Assembly: GCF_009664855.1 (NCBI RefSeq) | Contig: NZ_CP045928.1 | Coordinates: 5,866,518-5,930,517, forward strand | DNA from: Flavobacterium sp. SLB02 | GTDB taxonomy: Bacteria; Bacteroidota; Bacteroidia; Flavobacteriales; Flavobacteriaceae | Length of the DNA stretch: 64,000 nt | Direction of reading: 5' to 3' | In this document: one piece after another, positions 7,844-16,494 of the stretch | Numbering within the stretch: position 1 is the stretch's first letter | Layout of the letters: every line of letters starts with the position of its first letter | Position numbers and translations under genes: made by a program | Notes under the pieces: model-generated | The model's input: the letters and a program-made list of their open reading frames with translations, nothing else | Told to the model about the DNA's origin: nothing | Databases searched by the model: none

Positions 7844-9069
7844 AATAATGGTTTTATATTTGATGAAAAAGATGTGCAATCTCCGCATGCAACAGGATAC
7901 AATATGTAGATTGTTGGTTTGCTTGGGTAGTAGATTTTGCTGTTTGTACTAATGAAATCAAGAATTTCATTGCCTCTACAAAGAAAAGCAGGATCTTCAT
8001 TAAAGCAATAGTTATAAAAGTAAAGGTCAGGTGCTTCTTTAACAATTTGACTTTCATCAGGGCAGTGATACTGATATTCCGGAATTTTTTCTTTAGGAAA
8101 AATATCTATAAAATTAAAAAACAGTCTTTTTTCTGAATATGAACTTACATCAAAAAATCCAATGACCTTTTCTCGTGGATTATCAACAGATTTAATATTT
8201 CCTGCGAAAAACCCCGGTTGCGTTTGTGAGAGTAAGCTTCCGGAACTTGATATACTTTTTAATGTTTCGTAGTACGTATACGAAGCAAGGCTTTGAACAT
8301 ACTGTTTTACAAGAATACTGTATCTGTTTCTAATATAATTATCTGTACTGCTAATAAATCTTACAGGGAAATTTACCACCTTGTCTGAAGATAAATTATT
8401 CGTACTTGTTAAAAGTATAGTGTTTGATTTTTGACTTGAGAAACAAACTCTGGCTTCTGTGGTTCTTTCCACAAAAATGATTTCACCTTTAGGTTTAGAT
8501 CCTGCAGGAAACATGTTGGCAACAGCTTTCTGTGGAAACCATTTCGGAGCAATAATTTTAGATGTTTCTTCGTATTCGTATCTGTAGTATTTAGATGTAT
8601 TTGTTGGATCGGTACTATTTACAGTTATTTCTACGCCCAAAATATTATTTTTGGTTACTGCTTTGGCCTCAACACTTTCAAGTGGCGTTTGCGTAGTTAA
8701 TTTTTCAGTAGTGGAAACATATGATTTTCCATTTTTGGTTAGAACATGCAATTGATATTGTCTTTCCGGACTTGCCTGAAATTGTGTTGCAGAAATATAT
8801 GAGCTGTCACCTTCTTCAAATTCATATCTGTTGTTTGCGTCATCAGTCACATATACAACAGCTTCAGTTTCAAATTTAGGAGTACTTTCTTCAAGAGTAT
8901 ATGTTCTTGATATTTTTATTTCCTGAAACTTGTATTCATTCGTGATGGTTGCTTCAATAACAATAACATCTTCAAAGCCATTGGCCTGATAGTTATACGG
9001 AGTTGTGCATCCAAAAACTGATGCAAGCAGTATCGTTATAAGAAATCTATAGTAGAAGATTTTTTTCAT
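7831..9069 (-). CDS. DUF4249 family lipoprotein
   Basis: A 412-residue lipoprotein. The N-terminus has a lipoprotein signal with the lipobox cysteine in ASVFGC (about residue 21). The body, with ITNEYKFQEIKISRTY and the motif AVVYVTDDANNRYEF, fits DUF4249, a Bacteroidota-specific family almost always encoded next to a TonB-dependent receptor carrying a CarboxypepD_reg domain. It is probably a periplasmic- or surface-side partner of the receptor, as SusD is to SusC, though no structural similarity to SusD is visible. It starts 6 bp after the receptor gene and overlaps the next gene. Confidence 0.85.
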   Translation of the reverse strand: MKKIFYYRFLITILLASVFGCTTPYNYQANGFEDVIVIEATITNEYKFQEIKISRTYTLEESTPKFETEAVVYVTDDANNRYEFEEGDSSYISATQFQASPERQYQLHVLTKNGKSYVSTTEKLTTQTPLESVEAKAVTKNNILGVEITVNSTDPTNTSKYYRYEYEETSKIIAPKWFPQKAVANMFPAGSKPKGEIIFVERTTEARVCFSSQKSNTILLTSTNNLSSDKVVNFPVRFISSTDNYIRNRYSILVKQYVQSLASYTYYETLKSISSSGSLLSQTQPGFFAGNIKSVDNPREKVIGFFDVSSYSEKRLFFNFIDIFPKEKIPEYQYHCPDESQIVKEAPDLYFYNYCFNEDPAFLCRGNEILDFISTNSKIYYPSKPTIYILYPVACGDCTSFSSNIKPLFWID

Positions 9070-9075
9070 AACTCT

Positions 9076-11832
9076 TTAAAATTTAAAATTATAAGTAATA
9101 GTTGGTATTGGAACTGCAAAAATTGACGTTTTGTAGGCTTTAACTTTTCCGTCCTCTGTTACAAAAAAGACAGAGTATGGATTGTTTCTTCCTAACACAT
9201 TATAAATTGAAATATTCCAAAAACTATGTGCTAATTTTTTTATTTTATGATTCCCTTCAATGTTTAAGCCAATGTCCAGTCTATAGTAATCAGGTATTCT
9301 GTATTTGTTTCGGTCACTATATAATGTGTATTCTATCCCATTGTAATCGTATTTACCAATAGGGTAAGTTACTGGTCTTCCGGTTTGATATACAAAATTA
9401 GATGAAAAACTATATCTATGAGTAAATTTATAATTCATCACAATGCTAACATCGTGGGGTTTATCAAAATTTGAAGGAAAAAATTCTCCGTTATTTACTT
9501 TTTCATCATAAAACTGACTGTTCAGTTTTATTAAAGATCTTGAATATGTGTAGCCAATCCATCCATTAAGCTTGCCGTTTGGCTTCTTTAGTAAAAATTC
9601 TACTCCATAAGATTTTCCGTCTCCTTGAAGTAATTCGGTTTCTAAATCCTGGTTTAATATAATATTTGCACCAACCTTATAATCTAATATGTTTTTAGAT
9701 GTTTTATAATATCCTTCTAAACTTAATTCGATATCATGGTTTTCTAATTTTTTAAAGAGACCTAATGAGTACTGTATTCCACTTTCTGGTTTTACGTTTA
9801 AATCAGATAATTTCCAGGTATCTGTTGGAGCTTGAGTAGAGTTGTTTGACAATAGGTGGATATATTGAAAGTTTTTATCGAAACCTGCTTTAATAAAAAA
9901 TGAAGGATCAAAAATATAACGTAATCCAATTCTGGGCTCAAAACCTCCTGAAGTATTTATGACTTCATTATTGCCATAAGTTCTCTCTTCAATAACTGTA
10001 GATGGAGTTAAAGGTACGTTTTCCTGATATATTTTTTGAGTTGATCTTCCTAAAGCAGCATACAATGAATATCTTGCGCCAACATCAAGTAATAATTTCT
10101 CGGTAATTTGAAATTTATCTGAGAAATATGCTGCAGATTCTAATCCTTTTTCGTCATCAACTTTTATTGGGGTTATCAAAGAAAACGATCCGTTTGGTGT
10201 CATTTCTCCAGGATTAACCTTGTAAAGTTTAGTTTGAATTCCATAAGTAAATTTATGTTTTGCGTTGTATGAAGTGTTAAATTTTATACTAGCCTGAGTT
10301 TCGTTTATCTTATATTTAAAAAGAAAAGATTCCGGATTGGTTGAATTGTAATTAATACTAAAGTTATATTCACTGTTACTTACATTAAATTCGGTGTTCG
10401 TTTTTTCACTGAAATTATGCTTCCATTTCAAAGAAATAAGTCTGTTACTGTATTTATATAAAGAATCAGGTGTTATATTATAAGCATCTCTACTATAATA
10501 GGCAGTTCCCTCAACTGAATTGTTTTGATTTATTTTATGATTGTATTTTGCAAATAGATCATAAAAAGAAGCCTGGCTGTTTTTAAGATTTTCATCATCT
10601 AAAGATTTAAGAATCCAGTCAGAATAAGTTGCTCTTCCTCCAACCAATAAACTTGCTTTTCCTTTTACAACAGGAATTGAAGCGGTTAAATTACTCGTTA
10701 CAGGTCCAATTCCACCTTCTCCAGAGATTTTGTCTACATTTCCATTTTTAGAAGTAATGTCAAATACAGACGATAGTCTTCCTCCAAATTCAGATGGAAT
10801 ACCACCTTTATAGATGTCTACTTTATTTATAGTATAAGGATTAATAGATGAAAAGAATCCAAATAGGTGAGTAGGATTATAAAGAGTTGCATTGTCTAAA
10901 AGAAGTAGATTTTGATCTTCTTTTCCTCCACGAACACTAAATCCTGATGAGCCTTCTCCTGCTGTTTTTATTCCTGGAATTGTTAGAGCGACTTTTAAAA
11001 TGTCACGTTCACCAAGAACAAGCGGAATGTTTTTTAAACCTTCTGCTTCTAATGTTGTAACTCCAGTAATTGCTGTTCTAATATTTTGGCTGTTTTTGCC
11101 TTTTACTACAACTTCATTCAGCTGGTTTATTTTTTCGATAATAGAAAAATCTAAAGTTCCATTGCTGTAAATCATTATTTTTCTCGAAGTATTTTTATAG
11201 ATTAACGATTCAACTTCAATAGTATTTATACCAGTAGGAAGTTTTAAACTATAAAAACCTGCAGCATCAGTTGTCGCAATGATTTTTGTGTTTTTTACTT
11301 TTACCGTTACATCAGCAAGAGGTTTATTATCCTTTAGGTCTGTTATAATACCAGATAAAGTATAAAAATCTACTTCAGTTTCTTCTACTTGCTCTTTACC
11401 AATTAATGCAATGTGATTATCTTTTGCATTTGGCTCATTTTTACCAATTGAGTCATATTGCTGAAAGAATACAGGAGTTTGTATGTTTCTGGAATCAGCC
11501 GCGCCTTTTACAGGGTATTTATTATAAATAACACTGTTTTTAGTAAAGATGATTTTATTTTTATCCACAAAAAAATTAAGATCTGTGTCCTTGAATATTT
11601 TAAACAATATTTCGTCTATTGTTTTATTTTGGAAGTTGCCAGAAATTAAAACAGTATTATCAAACCACTCTTCTTGAAAGTAAAATTTGTAATTTGTCGA
11701 AGCCTCAATTTTTTTTAAAACTTCGATTTGATTAATGTTGCTGTAATTAATATTAATAGTTGGTTTTGAGTCTTGTGAATACATTAACTGATTTAAACCA
11801 AAAAAAAGTAAAATAATAGTAAAAATTCTCAT
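9076..11832 (-). CDS. TonB-dependent receptor with STN and CarboxypepD_reg domains
   Basis: A 918-residue outer-membrane receptor. Order of parts: signal peptide (1-19), STN domain (about 25-95, NQIEVLKKIEASTNYKF), CarboxypepD_reg-like domain (about 160-235, LSGIITDLKDNKPLADVTV), plug (about 250-370), then a 22-strand-type barrel ending in the aromatic C-terminus YNFKF. The STN domain normally contacts an anti-sigma factor in the periplasm, but no ECF sigma/anti-sigma pair is encoded nearby. The transported substrate is not evident. It is the second gene of the four-gene operon, 18 bp after an unknown secreted protein and 6 bp before the DUF4249 lipoprotein. Confidence 0.92.
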   Translation of the reverse strand: MRIFTIILLFFGLNQLMYSQDSKPTININYSNINQIEVLKKIEASTNYKFYFQEEWFDNTVLISGNFQNKTIDEILFKIFKDTDLNFFVDKNKIIFTKNSVIYNKYPVKGAADSRNIQTPVFFQQYDSIGKNEPNAKDNHIALIGKEQVEETEVDFYTLSGIITDLKDNKPLADVTVKVKNTKIIATTDAAGFYSLKLPTGINTIEVESLIYKNTSRKIMIYSNGTLDFSIIEKINQLNEVVVKGKNSQNIRTAITGVTTLEAEGLKNIPLVLGERDILKVALTIPGIKTAGEGSSGFSVRGGKEDQNLLLLDNATLYNPTHLFGFFSSINPYTINKVDIYKGGIPSEFGGRLSSVFDITSKNGNVDKISGEGGIGPVTSNLTASIPVVKGKASLLVGGRATYSDWILKSLDDENLKNSQASFYDLFAKYNHKINQNNSVEGTAYYSRDAYNITPDSLYKYSNRLISLKWKHNFSEKTNTEFNVSNSEYNFSINYNSTNPESFLFKYKINETQASIKFNTSYNAKHKFTYGIQTKLYKVNPGEMTPNGSFSLITPIKVDDEKGLESAAYFSDKFQITEKLLLDVGARYSLYAALGRSTQKIYQENVPLTPSTVIEERTYGNNEVINTSGGFEPRIGLRYIFDPSFFIKAGFDKNFQYIHLLSNNSTQAPTDTWKLSDLNVKPESGIQYSLGLFKKLENHDIELSLEGYYKTSKNILDYKVGANIILNQDLETELLQGDGKSYGVEFLLKKPNGKLNGWIGYTYSRSLIKLNSQFYDEKVNNGEFFPSNFDKPHDVSIVMNYKFTHRYSFSSNFVYQTGRPVTYPIGKYDYNGIEYTLYSDRNKYRIPDYYRLDIGLNIEGNHKIKKLAHSFWNISIYNVLGRNNPYSVFFVTEDGKVKAYKTSIFAVPIPTITYNFKF

Positions 11833-11850
11833 TTAATTATTTTCTAGAAA

Positions 11851-12570
11851 TTAAAAATTGTTAATGTATTTTATTAGATTTTTCATAAATAAAACCTGAT
11901 TGGTCTTTCTTAAATCCTTATTCATAAGAAAGAAATCATTTATTTTTCTTTTTTGATCAGGATATAATTTTATGATTTCTTTTTTATCATTAATTAAGGT
12001 AAGTTTATTATCTTTTAATAGTAAATAGTCATTATGAGATTTATAATCGACGAAAACAGAATAGTCTTTTATGACATCTTTTTTCTCCTTATTATATTTT
12101 ATGTATAAAACATCATTATTTCCAACTATAATTTCTTCATAATAACCAGATTTAAAGTTGGTAGATGTTTGCTTTATATTGATGAAATTTTCATTGTCAA
12201 TTTTAAAAGAATCAACTTTTTCTTTAATAAGATTGATTTGTATGTTTGGTGATTCAATGTAAGGTCTAGCTATTAGCTGATCATTAAAAAGATCATATTT
12301 TAAGTCTAAATTAAAGTAGCTTTGACCTTCATAAATAATACTGCCATTTTTGAATTCGGTAGTATTATAATAACGATGCGAATCATTTATTGTTCTGTCA
12401 AAATTTAAATGTCCGGTCCCATTATTGTAATTCAGAGATTCTTTACCTAAATTTTTGTCGAACCAATTGTAAGTTAAAACTTCATTATTATTTTGGCTGA
12501 AAATTTTTGGAGTGTTTAGGAATAATCCAAATAGAAATATATAAAGAAGTTCTTTTTGAAGTTTTTTCAA
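11851..12570 (-). CDS. Hypothetical secreted protein, first gene of TonB receptor operon
   Basis: A 239-residue exported protein with a signal peptide ending near KIFSQ (residue 26). It is rich in Asn, Lys and Tyr. Beta-rich segments such as NGSIIYEGQSYFNLDLKYD recall GLPGLI-type or similar Bacteroidota secreted families, but I do not recognise it. It lies 18 bp upstream of the TonB-dependent receptor on the same strand and is probably cotranscribed. A -7 box TATTTTTG is at 12624-12617 on the minus strand. Confidence 0.75.
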   Translation of the reverse strand: MKKLQKELLYIFLFGLFLNTPKIFSQNNNEVLTYNWFDKNLGKESLNYNNGTGHLNFDRTINDSHRYYNTTEFKNGSIIYEGQSYFNLDLKYDLFNDQLIARPYIESPNIQINLIKEKVDSFKIDNENFINIKQTSTNFKSGYYEEIIVGNNDVLYIKYNKEKKDVIKDYSVFVDYKSHNDYLLLKDNKLTLINDKKEIIKLYPDQKRKINDFFLMNKDLRKTNQVLFMKNLIKYINNF

Positions 12571-12616
12571 AAGATTAAATATTAAAGGTTTTGGTTTCGT
12601 TTTTGGTTTTGGTTTT

Positions 12617-12624
12617 CAAAAATA
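12617..12624 (-). promoter_or_regulatory. Candidate -7 promoter box of the TonB receptor operon
   Basis: TATTTTTG on the minus strand matches TAnnTTTG, 46 bp before the ATG at 12570. No clear -33 TTG is seen. Between box and gene is a pyrimidine/purine-skewed run of ggttttg repeats (12587-12616). Confidence 0.4.
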
Positions 12625-12781
12625 TTAAAAAATATTAGAAAAAACCTATAAATATTTTAAATTTCGTTAAATAATATTAAAAAGCAAACGTGTAATGTTT
12701 ACAATTTTAACAAAAGTGAAAAATAAGAATAAACAGAGGTTAGCCCTTGGTGAAAAAATAGAAAAGTCTTTAAATTTTAAA

Positions 12782-12811
12782 AACCTCCAAAGTCAATGAC
12801 TCTGGAGGTTT
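12782..12811 (-). terminator. Terminator after EamA gene
   Basis: Stem AACCTCCA / TGGAGGTT with inner AGTC/GACT pairing; on the minus strand it is followed by TTTTTAAAATTT. It lies 6 bp beyond the stop codon of the gene ending at 12817. Confidence 0.75.
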
Positions 12812-12816
12812 CGTTT

Positions 12817-13686
12817 TTATTTCTTCCTTCTTAAGGAAATAATGGTTTGAAGAATGACAGAAGTCATCACGAAAAATAATCCAAGGTAAAATGATTTGCT
12901 CATTTCCTTGCCTTCATTAAAAAATACAAATGCTAAAATTATCGCATAAATAGGTTCTAGGTTAAAGGTAAGATTGGTTGTAAAGGCAGGTATTTTTTTT
13001 AATGCCTCGGCAAACAAAACATAGAGGCCAACGGTACAAAATAATGACAGCAATATCAGATAAAAAAAGTCGCTTCCGTTAGGGATTAAACTTTCAACAG
13101 GAAAAAAGATCAAATAAAAAGGCATTAAAATTCCTAAACAAATTGTTCCGCCAATCATTTGATAATAATTGATGACTTTACTGTCGTAGGTTTTTACCAA
13201 ACGCTCATTGTAAATGGTGTACAAAGCGGCAAATGCAGATGAAACGCAGCCTAATAAAATTCCGGTATGATAAGAACTATCAAAATGGAAAATCAGACTG
13301 ATGCCAAATAATGTGATGACACTAAAGATTAATTGAGAAAAAACGAGTTTGTTTTTATTGATCAAGGGTTCGAAAATCGCCGTAAAAAAGCTGGTAAGGC
13401 AATAACAAACTACTCCAATAGAAATACTTGAATATTTTATACTGGCATAAAAAAATGCCCAATGAATGGCTATAAAAAAACCGATTTTAGCAATATTTAA
13501 TTTTTCCCGAATATTGATTTGAACCAATGTTTTGGTCAATTGGATAAGAAAAAATAAAATAATGGCAGAAAAGAAGGTTCTATACCAAACTAAAAGTCCT
13601 TCATTAAGAGAAATGAGTTTACCGAAAATACCGGTAAAACCCGAAAGTAGTACAGCTAAGTGTAACTTTAGATATGAATTTTTCAT
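12817..13686 (-). CDS. DMT superfamily (EamA) transporter
   Basis: A 289-residue inner-membrane protein with about ten predicted helices, in two EamA repeats (about 8-130 and 140-285). FTGIFGKLISLNEGLLVWYR near the start and the C-terminal segment NLTFNLEPIYAIILAFVFFNEG are typical of the drug/metabolite transporter superfamily. Substrate unknown. The ATG at 13686 (MKNSYLKLHLAVLL) is chosen; an upstream in-frame ATG would add nine polar residues. A possible 12-residue leader peptide with three prolines lies upstream at 13840-13802 on the same strand. Confidence 0.85.
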   Translation of the reverse strand: MKNSYLKLHLAVLLSGFTGIFGKLISLNEGLLVWYRTFFSAIILFFLIQLTKTLVQINIREKLNIAKIGFFIAIHWAFFYASIKYSSISIGVVCYCLTSFFTAIFEPLINKNKLVFSQLIFSVITLFGISLIFHFDSSYHTGILLGCVSSAFAALYTIYNERLVKTYDSKVINYYQMIGGTICLGILMPFYLIFFPVESLIPNGSDFFYLILLSLFCTVGLYVLFAEALKKIPAFTTNLTFNLEPIYAIILAFVFFNEGKEMSKSFYLGLFFVMTSVILQTIISLRRKK

Positions 13687-13754
13687 GAAAAGTGTCTGCT
13701 CGAAACCGAACAAGATTTAATTAATTACTAGTTAAATATGAAATACACAGAAAC

Positions 13755-13773
13755 AGTTGATATGCTATCAACT
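13755..13773 (-). other. Perfect hairpin in leader of EamA gene
   Basis: AGTTGATA-TGC-TATCAACT, an 8-bp perfect stem with a 3-base loop, between the candidate leader peptide and the EamA start. It lacks a T-run, so it is not a classical terminator. Confidence 0.45.
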
Positions 13774-13801
13774 TGTAACTTCATCTCATTTTAGAAAGAA
13801 A

Positions 13802-13840
13802 TTAAACTCTTGGCGGAGGAAGACAACCTTTTCTATTCAT
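13802..13840 (-). CDS. Candidate leader peptide MNRKGCLPPPRV
   Basis: A 12-residue ORF (ATG to TAA). Its cysteine and triple-proline run are unusual for a random short ORF, and PPP is a known ribosome-stalling motif relieved by EF-P. It lies 115 bp before the EamA transporter start on the same strand. No gene occupies the surrounding 270 bp. Expression is not shown by sequence; treat as a hypothesis. Confidence 0.35.
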   Translation of the reverse strand: MNRKGCLPPPRV

Positions 13841-13956
13841 TGTTTTTATTTTTTCAAATGTATGAAAATTTGAGTGATACTCTAAATTTGACGACGTTTT
13901 TTTTATATAATAATAGACGTTAAGAGGAGAAATTTTATATTGGAAGTAAAAAGAAA

Positions 13957-14310
13957 TTAATCACCAATAATTTTTTTTCGATGCTCTATGCCCCAATCTG
14001 TCAAATTATTAATAATTGTCTGCAGTGTTTTTCCGTGATCTGTTAGTGTATATTGAACAGTGATAGGTTGCGTTTCTAAAACAGATCTTTTAATCAGTTT
14101 ATTTACTTCCAATTCTTTTAATTCCTTGCTTAGCATTTTATTCGAAATGCCAACAACATCATTCAATATATCAGAAAATCTTCTTTTGTTATAATAGCAG
14201 ATAGAAGAAATAATAGCAATTTTCCATTTTCCACTCAAAACATCCATTGAGTCCTGGACAGCCATCATCTCTTTTTTGTGTTGCTCTTTTTCGGGTACTG
14301 TGCATTCCAT
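13957..14310 (-). CDS. HxlR family transcriptional regulator
   Basis: A 117-residue winged-helix regulator. SMDVLSGKWKIAIISSIC and then FSDILNDVVGISNKMLSKELKELE are the HxlR signature, and the wing ends at QYTLTDHG. Cysteines at about position 3 and at ISSICYY could serve redox or electrophile sensing as in HypR/QorR-type members (inference). It is divergently transcribed from an SDR gene pair at 14419; the 108-bp gap is filled with GTTAC repeats that are likely its binding sites. Confidence 0.92.
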   Translation of the reverse strand: MECTVPEKEQHKKEMMAVQDSMDVLSGKWKIAIISSICYYNKRRFSDILNDVVGISNKMLSKELKELEVNKLIKRSVLETQPITVQYTLTDHGKTLQTIINNLTDWGIEHRKKIIGD

Positions 14311-14313
14311 AAG

Positions 14314-14362
14314 GTTACTTTGTTACTTCAAGGTTACTGTTACTTTTAGTTACAAAGTTACT
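14314..14362. promoter_or_regulatory. Array of six GTTAC(T/A) repeats, probable HxlR operator
   Basis: GTTACT at 14314, 14322, 14333, 14339 and 14357 and GTTACA at 14349, all in the same orientation, plus one inverted AGTAAC at 14394-14399. The pair with 8-bp spacing occurs twice, 35 bp apart. The array lies between the HxlR start (14310) and the SDR -7 box. Confidence 0.65.
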
Positions 14363-14381
14363 AAAATAAATTAAACTGCTA

Positions 14382-14389
14382 TAAATTTG
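14382..14389 (+). promoter_or_regulatory. -7 promoter box of SDR gene pair
   Basis: TAAATTTG matches TAnnTTTG exactly, 29 bp before the ATG at 14419. The expected -33 region falls within the last GTTACT repeat, so a bound HxlR protein would cover it. Confidence 0.55.
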
Positions 14390-14418
14390 CATCAGTAACA
14401 TTATAAAAAACATTAAAA

Positions 14419-15174
14419 ATGAATAAATTAAAAAACAAAGTAGCAGTAATTACAGGTGCTTCAAAAGGAATCGGCGCTTCTATTGCTAAATATTTTGCAG
14501 CCGAAGGTGCAAAAGTGGTAGTAAATTATGCATCAAGTAAAGAAGATGCGGATAAAGTAGTAAAAGAGATTACAGATAATGGCGGAGATGCAATTGCAGT
14601 GCAAGGTGATGTCTCAAAAGAATCAGACGTAACAAGAATTTTTGAGGAAACAAAAAAAGCTTTCGGTACTTTGGATATTTTGGTAAACAATGCGGGTATT
14701 TATCAATATGCACCAATTGAAGAGTTTTCAGCCCAATCTTTCCACTCGCAGTTTAATATTAACGTTTTAGGATCATTGCTTTCTATTCAGGCTGCTTTAA
14801 AATCATTTGGTGAAAAAGGTGGGAATATTATCAATGTTAGTTCGGGAGCAAGTAATACGCCTCTTCCAACAGGATCTGTATATTCAGCAACTAAAGCAGC
14901 TCTGGATGCCATTACAATTTCATTATCTAAGGAATTTAGCGGAAGAAACATCCGCATCAATTCTATTTTGCCTGGGATTGTAGAAACAGAAGGTTCACGT
15001 AGCGCAGGTTTTATTGGTAGTGATGCCGAAACAAAATTTGTTGCCACTACGCCGCTTGGTCGTACCGGACAACCTGAAGATATTGCCAAAGTAGCGGTAT
15101 TTCTTGCTTCTGAAGATGCAGGTTGGATTACAGGTGAAAAAATTTCTGTTTCAGGGGGTATTTACGGTCTTTAA
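14419..15174 (+). CDS. SDR family oxidoreductase
   Basis: A 251-residue classical SDR. The cofactor motif TGASKGIG is at residues about 13-20, NNAGIY near 92, the catalytic pair in YSATKAAL near 155, and GWITGEKISVSGG closes the protein as in the glucose-1-dehydrogenase/FabG-like group. Substrate unknown. The first of two tandem SDR genes divergent from an HxlR regulator. Confidence 0.92.
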   Translation: MNKLKNKVAVITGASKGIGASIAKYFAAEGAKVVVNYASSKEDADKVVKEITDNGGDAIAVQGDVSKESDVTRIFEETKKAFGTLDILVNNAGIYQYAPIEEFSAQSFHSQFNINVLGSLLSIQAALKSFGEKGGNIINVSSGASNTPLPTGSVYSATKAALDAITISLSKEFSGRNIRINSILPGIVETEGSRSAGFIGSDAETKFVATTPLGRTGQPEDIAKVAVFLASEDAGWITGEKISVSGGIYGL

Positions 15175-15206
15175 TTTCATCGATTAAAAAATTAAAAAGA
15201 AACAAA

Positions 15207-15977
15207 ATGAGCAAATTAAAAAATAAAGTAACAGTAGTTACAGGCGGTAATAGTGGGATTGGATTTGGCATAGCAGAAGCATTCAAAAAAGAAGGTGCCG
15301 TTGGTACTATTACAGGAAGAAATGAGAAAACATTAAACGATGCTGTAGCGATTCTGGGTTCAGATTTTATTAGCATTCCAGGCGATGTTACGAATAGTAA
15401 TGACTTGGAAAATACATTCAAAAAGACCTTTGATAAATTTGGTGAAATTGATGTATTAGTAGTAAATGCGGGAGGTGCTATAGATGGTGTAGAAATGGGA
15501 ACCATAGAGAATGCTACAGAAGAAAGTTATGACAGCTATATGAATTTGAATCTGAAAAGTGCCTATTTCACGGTGCAAAAATCACTGCCGTATTTGAATG
15601 ATGGTGCATCCATTATATTGATCGGATCAAGTGCGGCTCATCGTGCAGCACCAGGTATGGCTATTTACTCAGCAGCAAAAGCAGCTATTATATCATTGGC
15701 TAAAGGTTTGTCTTTGGATTTGTTATCAAGAAAAATACGCGTCAATGCACTTTCACCTGGTTCTATTGATACACCTGTTTTTGGAAAAATCGTGCCAGAG
15801 GAACATGTAGAGCAAGTAAAACAAATGTGGATCGATATCACACCTGTAGGCAGACAAGGACTTCCTTCTGATATTGGAAAAGCCGCTGTATTCCTGGCAT
15901 CTGATGATTCAGCTTTTATAGTAGGCACCGAAATCTTATCTGATGGCGGTTTGACAAATATTAGCCTGATGAAATAA
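15207..15977 (+). CDS. SDR family oxidoreductase
   Basis: A 256-residue classical SDR with TGGNSGIGFG at the N-terminus, VVNAGG in place of NNAGG, and YSAAK as the catalytic pair. It follows another SDR with a 32-bp gap and is probably cotranscribed under the HxlR regulator. A terminator hairpin lies 82 bp downstream. The two SDRs are paralogues but clearly diverged, not a recent duplication. Confidence 0.92.
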   Translation: MSKLKNKVTVVTGGNSGIGFGIAEAFKKEGAVGTITGRNEKTLNDAVAILGSDFISIPGDVTNSNDLENTFKKTFDKFGEIDVLVVNAGGAIDGVEMGTIENATEESYDSYMNLNLKSAYFTVQKSLPYLNDGASIILIGSSAAHRAAPGMAIYSAAKAAIISLAKGLSLDLLSRKIRVNALSPGSIDTPVFGKIVPEEHVEQVKQMWIDITPVGRQGLPSDIGKAAVFLASDDSAFIVGTEILSDGGLTNISLMK

Positions 15978-16058
15978 TTATCATACAACTATAAATGATT
16001 AATCTAACGAATTGATCTTAATGTAGGGCTACAATATTAAATATCAAATTTCAACCTA

Positions 16059-16091
16059 AACCCTCCGAAATCAAATGACTTTGGAGGGTTT
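16059..16091 (+). terminator. Terminator after the SDR pair
   Basis: Stem AACCCTCC / GGAGGGTT with a 16-base inner region and a T-rich tail. Confidence 0.7.
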
Positions 16092-16199
16092 TGATTTGTA
16101 AACCAATTAGGAATAGCTTATTAATTGTAGTAAAATGTTATATTCGTTAAAGTGTTTAAAAAACTGAAACTTTTGACATTTTTTTAATAATATTATTTA

Positions 16200-16382
16200 T
16201 TGAAAAGCTTAAACTTTTCCAAAAACAAAAAACTAGGAGATATTGCTTTAAAAAACAATAAATTGAGAACTATTCAATTTCCTGATGTGATGAATATTGA
16301 GCATTCAAGTCTATCGAAAGATTTATTAGAAGATAAAACGATAAGCCGCCTAATGCAGATGGGTTTAGTTTTTGAAGAATAA
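16200..16382 (+). CDS. Doubtful small hypothetical protein
   Basis: A 60-residue ORF with a TTG start, lysine- and leucine-rich (KLGDIALKNNKLRTIQF), no signal peptide or membrane segment. I do not recognise it. Its composition is protein-like and it ends with a hydrophobic-acidic tail (MQMGLVFEE), so it could be the remnant of a longer gene. It may equally be chance. Confidence 0.25.
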   Translation: MKSLNFSKNKKLGDIALKNNKLRTIQFPDVMNIEHSSLSKDLLEDKTISRLMQMGLVFEE

Positions 16383-16494
16383 TTTGCAACAATATTTGCT
16401 TAAAAGTATTCCAATGCGCAAGCAACTAAAAAGTTGTATTTGTGTTGTAGCTTAGAATAGTAAAAAATACAGTATAACATTAAAAACATAAATT

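Larger units (their letters stand above)
15978..16494. other. Intergenic region with terminator and one doubtful short ORF
   Basis: Holds the terminator at 16059-16091, a low-confidence ORF at 16200-16382, and a small hairpin CAACTAAAAAGTTG near 16422. Nothing else is recognisable. Confidence 0.5.

Noticed and set aside
9076..11832. SusC/SusD-type polysaccharide utilisation locus
   Set aside because: The partner is DUF4249, not SusD, and no glycoside hydrolase or sugar regulator lies nearby.
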